The position numbers and the translations under genes were made by a program. A stretch of DNA of 43,666 nt from positions 1 through 43,666 of IMG/VR virus record IMGVR_UViG_3300033141_002059; one strand, 5' to 3'. This stretch comes from a virus. Each line of letters starts with the position of its first letter. Position 1 is the first letter of the stretch. The notes below the pieces were generated by a model. The model saw only the letters and a list, made by a program, of their open reading frames with translations, had not been told where the DNA came from and searched no databases. This document shows positions 22,319 to 28,841 of the stretch, in pieces.

Positions 22319-22359
22319 AGGTCGACCCCCCGGATCGCTCACCGGAGTTAAAAAATGAG
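22316..22359 (+). promoter_or_regulatory. TAAAGGTCGA motif copy 3 with a small possible pseudoknot
   Basis: The motif (22316-22325) begins at the stop codon. CCGG (22330-22333) pairs with CCGG (22342-22345), and CTCA (22338-22341) in its loop can pair with TGAG (22356-22359) across an A-rich linker. The helices are only four pairs each, so this is weak on its own. It precedes the scaffold gene. Confidence 0.4.
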
Positions 22360-22416
22360 TTGTTAAGTCGAAAATTAATTGGCTTAAAATAATAAACTAA
22401 AAATTAAAAACTAAAT

Positions 22417-23118
22417 ATGGGAGAATTTTATGACGAAAACGGCAATCCAGTCGAAGCTTATACGCCTGAAGAAGTAGAAGAAAAAGTATCGGAACTCAAA
22501 GAAGAAATCAAAGAGGAGGTATTAAGCGAGCAGGAAGAAAAGGTTGAAGAATTAAAATCACAAATAGAAGAAAAAGACAAGCTAATTAAGACCTTAGAAG
22601 AAGATATAGAGAAAGCGGCTGATAAAAACCATAACTTTAAAAGCTTGAGAGAGAAGCTGGAAAAGACAGAAGAAGAGAAAAAAGAATTAGAAGAAAAATT
22701 GTCTGGGGTAGAAAAAACCATTGATGAAAAAGTAAAGGGCTTAAAGGAAGAATTAACCCAGAAAGAGATTGATGAAAAGGTTAAAAAATTAGCTGGCGGA
22801 GATGAAGAACTGGAAAAGAAAATCAAATTTCACCTTCAGAACTTCAAAGAGCCAGCAGAAGAAGATCCGACCAAGAGACGAGAGCAGATAGAAAAACAGA
22901 TTGAAAATGCCTTCATCTTAGCTAGTGGCGGAAAGAAGTCAACCGATATTTTGAGCAAAGAAGGCGTAGCAGGAACATCGGGTGGATTTGTGCCTAAATC
23001 TCCATCTTCAACTGGCTCGGTAAAAGACGTAAGCGAAGAAGCCAAAGAGTTGGCTAAAAAGCATTTAGGTCTAACAGATGAAGATTTTCAGGCAGCCGAG
23101 AACGCCCTATCTCCCTAA
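22417..23118 (+). CDS. Scaffolding-like protein
   Basis: 233 residues, very acidic and helical, with a long coiled coil (about 18-120) and a Gly/Ser-rich stretch before a C-terminal helix. This composition and its place between portal and capsid genes match phage scaffolding proteins, which shape the procapsid and leave it or are degraded. No protease gene was seen in this block. Confidence 0.7.
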   Translation: MGEFYDENGNPVEAYTPEEVEEKVSELKEEIKEEVLSEQEEKVEELKSQIEEKDKLIKTLEEDIEKAADKNHNFKSLREKLEKTEEEKKELEEKLSGVEKTIDEKVKGLKEELTQKEIDEKVKKLAGGDEELEKKIKFHLQNFKEPAEEDPTKRREQIEKQIENAFILASGGKKSTDILSKEGVAGTSGGFVPKSPSSTGSVKDVSEEAKELAKKHLGLTDEDFQAAENALSP

Positions 23119-23124
23119 TCAATC

Positions 23125-23664
23125 ATGACAAAAAAAGAAAAAGAGAAGATTAAAGGCAAAGTCATCAAAGAAGTAGATTTCGGTGAACCAGAAGGATTGC
23201 CCAGCGAAAAGAAAGAAGATGATGGAATGATTAAAATTTCAAAGGAAGCACTGGTAGAACTTAAAAGCGTAGTAGATCAATTAAAAAAAGACAATGAGTT
23301 GCTCTTTCAGATAGCCGATAAAAGACAAATGGCGAGACTTCAGGCCCAGAGAAGGGCAAAAATGCCAGACTATATTAACCTTCGACAGCTAAACGGAAAA
23401 ATAGTAGTCGGCTGGGCAATGAGCGAAGACAAAGTAGAATACGACAGCGCAAGAAAGGTTTGGTTAGAAAGCCAGAAAGTATTAGTTATCTACGAAGATG
23501 GCACAAAAGAAGAAATGTATTTGAGAGAGTTTGAATTGAAGCACACGAAAGTTCGATGCCAAAAGATTGGGGAGGTAATAGATAACAGCGGAAGAAAAGC
23601 ATTTAAACTGGTAAGACTAGACAACGGAAAAGAATATACCATTGACGAGACATTCGTTAATTAA
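23125..23664 (+). CDS. Unknown virion-region protein
   Basis: 179 residues: a basic disordered start, a coiled-coil segment (about 36-75), and a beta-rich C-terminal domain (KIVVGWAM, KVLVIYEDGT, YTIDETF). No family recognised. It may be a capsid-associated or assembly protein. Confidence 0.6.
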   Translation: MTKKEKEKIKGKVIKEVDFGEPEGLPSEKKEDDGMIKISKEALVELKSVVDQLKKDNELLFQIADKRQMARLQAQRRAKMPDYINLRQLNGKIVVGWAMSEDKVEYDSARKVWLESQKVLVIYEDGTKEEMYLREFELKHTKVRCQKIGEVIDNSGRKAFKLVRLDNGKEYTIDETFVN

Positions 23665-23670
23665 TTGGAC

Positions 23671-23701
23671 TGGGGGATCGATTATCCTTGGCGGTCCCCC
23701 A
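23671..23701 (+). other. GC-rich intergenic hairpin
   Basis: TGGGGGA (23671-23677) pairs with TCCCCCA (23695-23701) around a 17-base loop. It is flanked by TTAATTAATT repeats that could extend the fold. There is no T run, so processing or mRNA stability is likelier than termination. Confidence 0.6.
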
Positions 23702-23728
23702 CCCAAAACCTTAATTAATTAATTAATT

Positions 23729-23896
23729 ATGCCATTCAGCAAAGAACAAAAAGTAGCAGCTTGTATTGCTTATAACGCCAAGAAGGGCAAAATCCCAAAG
23801 TCAAAGCTTAAAGGAACATCATTGGAGATGTTTAAAACTATGAGCTTGGCTCAATTAGAGGATTTTTGTAAGGGCAAAATCAAGCAAGCAAGCTAA
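23729..23896 (+). CDS. Small basic protein, unknown
   Basis: 55 residues beginning MPFSKEQKVAACIAYNAK, with a Lys-rich middle and a C-terminal helix. Such MPF-starting small basic proteins are frequent in phage head regions; their function is unknown. Confidence 0.6.
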   Translation: MPFSKEQKVAACIAYNAKKGKIPKSKLKGTSLEMFKTMSLAQLEDFCKGKIKQAS

Positions 23897-23902
23897 AATA
23901 TC

Positions 23903-24352
23903 ATGGATTACAAGAACTTTATTGGAAAGTATATAGGCCCTAAAAAAATAAAGGACATAGTTTTGCTTAAAAATGAAAAAACATATTTAGAGAAAAACAA
24001 AGTAAAGGTTATTTTTGACGACGATAAAACTTATGTCTATCCGGAAGAAGCACTAAAAGACATCGTGACCGAAAATGAACAAGACGCTTCAGAACTTAGA
24101 GAATTAAGAACAAAAGCGGTCGTAGAGAAAATTCTAACTATTTTAGTAGATTCAGAATTAACATTGCCAGAAATAAATTATGCGATTGGTCCTAAGTTAA
24201 CCGCTTCAATACAAGACGCCCAGAAAAGAGCAAATAAAATCTTATTAGGCAAAGAGGAATACGAAGTTAACTTGATGGACATAGAGAAGATATTAAGAAG
24301 TGCTAATAAAACAATGAAGAAAAAACATGGAAATAAAGCCAAAACACAATAG
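23903..24352 (+). CDS. Unknown virion-region protein
   Basis: 149 residues. A beta-rich N-terminal half (KVKVIFDDDKTYVYP) is followed by a helical half. It overlaps the next gene by 26 bases. No family recognised. Confidence 0.6.
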   Translation: MDYKNFIGKYIGPKKIKDIVLLKNEKTYLEKNKVKVIFDDDKTYVYPEEALKDIVTENEQDASELRELRTKAVVEKILTILVDSELTLPEINYAIGPKLTASIQDAQKRANKILLGKEEYEVNLMDIEKILRSANKTMKKKHGNKAKTQ

Positions 24353-24734
24353 AAAAATCATTCAATTAAAAAAAGAAGAAGCTTATCAAATAAAGAAAGG
24401 GTTATTCGGCAAGACCAAAAAAAGAATCATAAAAGATAAAAAAGGAAATGTTCAATACTTCAGACATGATTTTACTGGCCTGATGTTGTTATTAGATAGA
24501 TTTAGATCGGCTTTACACGACATAAACGATTTAAAAACATGGGTAAAAGTGAAAAACAGATTAAGAAAAGCGTACTTTGAGGAAAAGAACGAATTAGAGT
24601 TGACTTCAGATGAGGTAAATTTTCTAAAAGATTATTTAGAAAACTTCCAAAAAAGAGATGGAAAAGATGTAAATCTACAAGAGTTTGAAAGCAAAACTTT
24701 AATTGGAGTTTTAGAACAATTAAAAGCGGAGTAG
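24327..24734 (+). CDS. Unknown virion-region protein
   Basis: 135 residues, basic start, then helices (TGLMLLLDRFRSALHDIND). Its last three codons (GCG GAG TAG) form part of the 5' acceptor strand and position 8 of the tRNA at 24725, so gene and tRNA share 10 bases. No family recognised. Confidence 0.6.
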   Translation: MEIKPKHNRKIIQLKKEEAYQIKKGLFGKTKKRIIKDKKGNVQYFRHDFTGLMLLLDRFRSALHDINDLKTWVKVKNRLRKAYFEEKNELELTSDEVNFLKDYLENFQKRDGKDVNLQEFESKTLIGVLEQLKAE

Positions 24735-24796
24735 TGAAATGGAATCACGACTGGCTCATAACCAGTAGAATGCGGGTTCGAATCCCGCCTCCGCAA
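24725..24796 (+). tRNA. tRNA with CAT anticodon (Met, or Ile2)
   Basis: Acceptor AGCGGAG pairs with CTCCGCA except for an A-A mismatch at the first position. D arm is GTGA-AATGGAA-TCAC, anticodon arm ACTGG-CTCATAA-CCAGT, T arm GCGGG-TTCGAAT-CCCGC, discriminator A, no encoded CCA. The absent first pair recalls initiator tRNAs, but the T11-A24 pair and the incomplete GGG run of the anticodon stem are elongator-like, so the class is open. It overlaps the end of the preceding gene. Confidence 0.87.
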
Positions 24797-24797
24797 T

Positions 24798-24868
24798 GCG
24801 AGGAGGTCGCCCTGCGTAAGTGGAGCGAGACACCAACGTCAGAGAAGACGTAAATCACGGTGTGGCTC
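24798..24868 (+). other. Folded leader between tRNA and decoration gene
   Basis: GCGA-GGAGG-TCGC (24798-24810) is a small hairpin. GAGC, ACACC and ACGTC (24823-24840) pair with GACGT, GGTGT and GCTC (24847-24868) in one interrupted long stem with loop AGAGAA. It begins right behind the tRNA, so it could guide tRNA 3' processing or lead the capsid mRNA. Confidence 0.6.
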
Positions 24869-24927
24869 TTTAAGAGGAAATGGTCGTAAGTACTCTGAGC
24901 CTTATAATTAAGTATAACTTAATTAAA

Positions 24928-25386
24928 ATGGCACAGAATTCTTTTAGGCCTTATAGAGGAAAATGGATATTGAAGGAGCATGTTTTAAAAGCTAGTGCAG
25001 GAGCGGTAGAAAAGGGAGACATGATTATGGTTACCAGTGGTGGGGTTACTGTTGAACTTGCAACCAGTGCAGCAACTGCCTTAATTGGTATTGCTGCCGA
25101 AGATCTTGACAACAGCACCGCTACTCAAACCATTCGTGTCTGGGAACCGGCCGAGAGACGAGCTGAATTAATCGGTAAAGTTACCGATGGTGCCATTGCC
25201 GCTGGTTACACAGATTCTGGGCGAACTTGTGACCTTGAAGATCACGAGGGAGCTGATACCGACACAGACACTCATCACCACTTGATTATTGTCAAAGGGA
25301 CAGTAGCAAGCACTGATGGGTCAAGCACTGCCGGTGAAGCTATTTTTAGAATCGCACAGGATCTCGAGAACCTAAATGCATTCTAA
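24928..25386 (+). CDS. Head decoration-like protein
   Basis: 152 residues from the ATG at 24928. An upstream in-frame ATG at 24880 would add 16 hydrophobic residues and has an SD-like GAGG only two bases away, so it is less likely. The chain is beta-rich with DMIMVTSGGVTVELAT and many small residues, like capsid decoration proteins that sit directly before the major capsid gene. Function is by context. Confidence 0.65.
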   Translation: MAQNSFRPYRGKWILKEHVLKASAGAVEKGDMIMVTSGGVTVELATSAATALIGIAAEDLDNSTATQTIRVWEPAERRAELIGKVTDGAIAAGYTDSGRTCDLEDHEGADTDTDTHHHLIIVKGTVASTDGSSTAGEAIFRIAQDLENLNAF

Positions 25387-25394
25387 TCTGACTT

Positions 25395-26405
25395 ATGGCT
25401 GAATTAAGTACAGTTTCATTTGGCGATTTCGTCAAACTGGCAACGGTTATCTGGTTTAAAGGTGTTCAATCTGTAAAGAATTACATGATTGATTCTGGGA
25501 TGGTCAAAGTAATGAGAATTCCAGAAAACACTGGCAATACCAGAGAGTTTTCAGAAATTGAAACAAACGAGTATTTGACTTATAAGGCAGAAGGAGATCA
25601 GGCGGCACGCGGACAAATTCAGCAAGGATACAGCAAGACGATGACAAAATATCGTGTTGCTGAGAATATCGGTATCACCTACGAGATGAGAAAAGAGAAC
25701 AAATATCCTCAGGTAGTGAACGCTTTGCTATCTGGTGGAAAGAAAGGTTGGAAAACAATCGATCTTGATCTATCTCATCGATTAGGATTCGGTACCGCTA
25801 CCAGTTATACCGACCGCGACGGTAGAACAATCGATATCTCTACTGGAGATGGCTACGCATTGTTCTATTCGGCTCATACTCTGAAAGGTTCAAGCACCAC
25901 CTACCGAAACAGGCTGGCTAATAACCCCAAACTCTCAAAGGGAGCTTTGGAATCAATGGAACGATTGGTCACAGAGGAAACCTATAACCACTTGGGAGAG
26001 AAAATGACTGTTAATTTTGACATTTTATGGACTACAGATGATCCCAATACTGTTAATACAGCAAGGGAATATCTGAAATCTACTGCCAGTCCTGAAGCAG
26101 GACACGCGGGAGTAGTGAACGTCTATAATGGCAAATACAAACACGTCATTCTTCCAAGAGTCGCTACCACTGCGGCCGGAGCACCAGATTCAGACAAGAG
26201 ATATTATTGGGGTATTGCTTCTTCGGAGGCATCCTGCTTCTATTTGGGTTTGTGGGAAGAACCGCACCTGATTTCTCCAACTGCAGGCTCGAATGCTGAA
26301 GATATTCAAACCGACGATTGGGAGTTCAGAACTCGAGCTGGTTACGGAATTGTAATTCCGGGTGCTCGTTGGATAAAATTCAGTTCAGGAGACGGAACTG
26401 CCTAA
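25395..26405 (+). CDS. Major capsid protein
   Basis: 336 residues. The layout and motifs recall Mu-type/HK97-fold capsid proteins: an N-terminal region without a long coiled coil, a central block with LFYSAHTLKGSSTTYRNRL then LSKGALESMERLV, and a C-terminal end with DDWEFRTRAGYGI. Its position after scaffold-like and decoration-like genes agrees. Several hundred copies would form the shell. A pseudoknot-hairpin element follows the gene. Confidence 0.85.
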   Translation: MAELSTVSFGDFVKLATVIWFKGVQSVKNYMIDSGMVKVMRIPENTGNTREFSEIETNEYLTYKAEGDQAARGQIQQGYSKTMTKYRVAENIGITYEMRKENKYPQVVNALLSGGKKGWKTIDLDLSHRLGFGTATSYTDRDGRTIDISTGDGYALFYSAHTLKGSSTTYRNRLANNPKLSKGALESMERLVTEETYNHLGEKMTVNFDILWTTDDPNTVNTAREYLKSTASPEAGHAGVVNVYNGKYKHVILPRVATTAAGAPDSDKRYYWGIASSEASCFYLGLWEEPHLISPTAGSNAEDIQTDDWEFRTRAGYGIVIPGARWIKFSSGDGTA

Positions 26406-26439
26406 TTCTAAAAACAACTTATAGCGCGAATTACCTTGT

Positions 26440-26519
26440 AGGTGGTTTGAGGAGTACCACCTCGCAGAAACTCCTCCCTTTTGGCCCGGGTTCATTTCTT
26501 ATGAATTTGGGCCAAAGGG
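26440..26519 (+). promoter_or_regulatory. H-type pseudoknot and long hairpin after the capsid gene
   Basis: AGGTGGT (26440-26446) pairs with ACCACCT (26456-26462). GAGGAGT (26449-26455) between them pairs with ACTCCTC (26470-26476). Linkers of 2, 0 and 7 bases match a classic H-type pseudoknot. A hairpin follows at once: CCCTTTTGGCCC (26476-26487, one bulge) with GGGCCAAAGGG (26509-26519), and TTCAT/ATGAA inside. It lies 35 bases beyond the capsid stop. A role in protecting the capsid mRNA end is the simplest guess. Confidence 0.7.
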
Positions 26520-26530
26520 CAGAGAAATTA

Positions 26531-26540
26531 TAAAGGTCGA
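26531..26540 (+). repeat. TAAAGGTCGA intergenic motif, copy 4
   Basis: Exact copy of the 10-base motif, 11 bases after the hairpin following the capsid gene. The remaining ~100 bases up to 26640 contain a small CGAG-GAGGAT-CTCG hairpin whose loop holds a purine-rich, SD-like sequence. Confidence 0.55.
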
Positions 26541-26640
26541 CTCTGTCAAACCTAAGGATAATAAATTATAGTTTGTTTACGAGATTATAACTTGTTTTCT
26601 AAACGAGTTTAGGAGCGAGGAGGATCTCGAACAACAAATA

Positions 26641-27645
26641 ATGACTTTGAATCAAAATTCAGGTTATGGACGAGCTATCTTCAACGCCATACACGCAGCA
26701 GTTGGCGCGCCTTTCGGGAATATCCATATTGTTATGAATTCCTCGGATTCAGATGAAAAGAATTACCAGCATTTGCAGGAACTTTTCATCAATGATTTTG
26801 AGGGAAACGTTAGGTTCTTTACAAGCTTGGCGGAAGCCTATAATGCTTGTGAGAGCAATAACAATGATGTGATTATTCTCGATGGAAATTCTACGCATAC
26901 TCTGACTTCTATGTTAACAGTCGCTAAGAACAGAGTTCACTTTATTGGACTTGACTGGCTGTTAGGAATTCGCAGGAGATATGGGCAAAGCACCAAAATC
27001 AGCGCGACCATCACTTCAGGAGCAACTAACATCGCTACTATTAAAGTAACCGGTGTCAGATGTTCATTTAGAGGTATTAAGTTCATAAATAGCTCTACTG
27101 TAGATGAGGGTCTTTATTGTTTTGCTGATGGAGGTGAATTTACTTATGTAGAGAATTGCGAGATATATAAGTCAACTGATTTGGATCAGGCAGCAGCGGC
27201 AGAGCTTTTAGCCAATGGAGACGGTTCTTATTATAAGAATTGTTATATTGGTTCAACCGCAAACGCTGTTACTGCTAATGGAGCAAGGCCATGCGTATTA
27301 ATGAGTAGAGAAACTATCACCGGAAAAGTGGCCCGAGATGTGACTTTTGAAGGATGTATTTTTGCACGAAAGTGTGGAGATACAGACAATAGGTTCATCT
27401 ACGGAGCCAACGCTACCGACGTTGAGAGAATGTGTATTGTAAAGGATTGTATATTTGTGAACAGTATTGAAGCTTCACAAGATCCTGCACAAGCTATTGC
27501 ATTCGGATCAGCACAAACTTCCGGAGCTATGCTTCTGAAGAACTGTGCAGCGGTGAAAGTTTCGAACATCTCTGCTACTACTGGCGTGTTCACTTCTGAT
27601 CCACAGGCTAATGCGGCTGGAGGAGAAGCTGTTCAATATACCTAA
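26641..27645 (+). CDS. Right-handed beta-helix virion protein
   Basis: 334 residues. After ~80 residues the chain shows repeating short strands of pectate-lyase-type (VHFIGLDW, IKVTGVRCSFRGIKFINSS, FTYVENCEIY, VTFEGCIF, MCIVKDCIFVN), about one turn each 20-25 residues. Phage beta-helices are usually trimeric spikes, decoration or enzymes. Its place right after the capsid gene suggests a capsid fibre. No catalytic residues were identified. Confidence 0.7.
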   Translation: MTLNQNSGYGRAIFNAIHAAVGAPFGNIHIVMNSSDSDEKNYQHLQELFINDFEGNVRFFTSLAEAYNACESNNNDVIILDGNSTHTLTSMLTVAKNRVHFIGLDWLLGIRRRYGQSTKISATITSGATNIATIKVTGVRCSFRGIKFINSSTVDEGLYCFADGGEFTYVENCEIYKSTDLDQAAAAELLANGDGSYYKNCYIGSTANAVTANGARPCVLMSRETITGKVARDVTFEGCIFARKCGDTDNRFIYGANATDVERMCIVKDCIFVNSIEASQDPAQAIAFGSAQTSGAMLLKNCAAVKVSNISATTGVFTSDPQANAAGGEAVQYT

Positions 27646-27660
27646 TGATTCTTCTTAAAT

Positions 27661-27825
27661 ATGCCAAGAAAAAAAGCAAAAAAATCAGAAGGACCAGTTT
27701 ATACCGATATTGTTATTAATGTTCTCTCGAAAAAGGATGAGAATGGAAATGAGCTATTTGAGAAGATCTATAAAAATGGTAAAAAGACCGTAAAGAAGGA
27801 GATCGTTACAGAAAAGGACTTATAA
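27661..27825 (+). CDS. Small basic protein, unknown
   Basis: 54 residues, very basic at the start (MPRKKAKKSE), with a strand (YTDIVINVLS) and a charged end. No family recognised. It resembles other short proteins of phage head regions. Confidence 0.5.
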   Translation: MPRKKAKKSEGPVYTDIVINVLSKKDENGNELFEKIYKNGKKTVKKEIVTEKDL

Positions 27826-27906
27826 GGTTTTATTCCTGATTAACTGAATCACTTCTGATGATACCAAGTTTATATGAATTCCTTGTAGGATTAATTAGGC
27901 ACGCAA

Positions 27907-27941
27907 GCTGGTATGGGCAGGCCTAGGACTGCCCTGCCAGC
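27907..27941 (+). other. GC-rich intergenic hairpin
   Basis: GCTGG and GGGCAG (27907-27920) pair with CTGCCC and CCAGC (27929-27941), with loop GCCTAGGA. It lies in the 130-base gap before the gene at 27956; the rest of the gap shows nothing else clear. Confidence 0.6.
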
Positions 27942-27955
27942 GTAGCCGTAAAAAC

Positions 27956-28267
27956 ATGACTAAACAAGAAATTATAAATCAGCTTAAAAAACTTAAAATT
28001 GAATTTGATCAAAAAGAGCTTAAAGCAAAATTAGAATCTCGACTCAAGAGAGTCCTAAAAAAGGCAGAGAAAGAGAAAGAGGCAACTAAGAAAGAGAGAA
28101 AACCTAAACCTAAATTCGAGACCTATTACAATGGCAAATTGGTATTAAAAGAAGGAACTACTTCAAGTTTAGGCAATGATAAAGTGGTTTATCTGATTGA
28201 TGGAACAGTCGAGATTTGCACGCTGGCTGAATACAAAGCCAGAACAGAGAAAAAAATAAAAAAATAA
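27956..28267 (+). CDS. Small protein with HeH/SAP-like N-terminus
   Basis: 103 residues. The start MTKQEIINQLKKLKIEFD followed by KAKLESRL matches the helix-extended-helix pattern of HeH/SAP-like domains, often found in small phage head or tail proteins. A Lys/Glu linker leads to a short beta-rich end. The role is unknown. Confidence 0.6.
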   Translation: MTKQEIINQLKKLKIEFDQKELKAKLESRLKRVLKKAEKEKEATKKERKPKPKFETYYNGKLVLKEGTTSSLGNDKVVYLIDGTVEICTLAEYKARTEKKIKK

Positions 28268-28280
28268 CTAATTAAAAACC

Positions 28281-28694
28281 ATGAGAGATGTTCAAGAATA
28301 TACAATTTTAGATGCCAAGGCGGCTACTGGTGAGGGCAAATCAATTTATTGTGGCGATCACCGCCATGCCATAATTACAATTGATACGGATGGTGGCGGG
28401 AATGCCAACATGACTGTTAAAATTCAAGGATCGGACGGAAAATCGGTCGATGATCCTTATTCCGCCCCAGACTTTGGATCTGCCCAATCAGTAACAAATC
28501 AGTGGGATTACTTGCAGATAGTCGATCAGAATACCGGAGTAGCGATTGATGGAGATACGGGTTGGTCTGTTTCAGGAGCGGATGATCACCGAAGATTTGC
28601 CGTAAACGTAGACGGAGTAAAGTGGATTACAGCAAATGTGACAGCTCGCAGTGCCGGTGCGGTAACAGTAAGAATTACACTATTTAACGACTAA
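28281..28694 (+). CDS. Beta-rich structural protein
   Basis: 137 residues with alternating strands (HAIITIDTDGGGNANMTVKI, RFAVNVDGVKWITANV, VTVRITLFND), like small virion beta-sandwich proteins. No family recognised. It is probably a head or tail decoration protein. Confidence 0.6.
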   Translation: MRDVQEYTILDAKAATGEGKSIYCGDHRHAIITIDTDGGGNANMTVKIQGSDGKSVDDPYSAPDFGSAQSVTNQWDYLQIVDQNTGVAIDGDTGWSVSGADDHRRFAVNVDGVKWITANVTARSAGAVTVRITLFND

Positions 28695-28700
28695 AGAGAT

Positions 28701-28826
28701 ATGAAGAAAGACACGGGGCCATATAGAAATGGAATAAGCCATCCAGATCTCTTGCAAAAGTTAAAGAGAAAGGGCTTTTATTCCGTTGTTAAAAACCTAA
28801 ATAAAAAGGTCGGAATAATAAAGTAA
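28701..28826 (+). CDS. Small basic protein, unknown
   Basis: 41 residues, basic (HPDLLQKLKRKGFYSVVKNL). Starts six bases after the preceding stop. Near its end it contains AAAAGGTCGG, close to the repeated intergenic motif. No family recognised. Confidence 0.45.
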   Translation: MKKDTGPYRNGISHPDLLQKLKRKGFYSVVKNLNKKVGIIK

Positions 28827-28841
28827 AAATTAATTAAAATT

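Noticed and set aside
26318-26533. Frame in the -1 register over the end of the capsid gene, with a pseudoknot downstream, suggesting programmed frameshifting
   Set aside because: No slippery heptamer lies before the capsid stop, and the pseudoknot begins 35 bases after it, too far for -1 frameshifting. The frame has no protein-like features.
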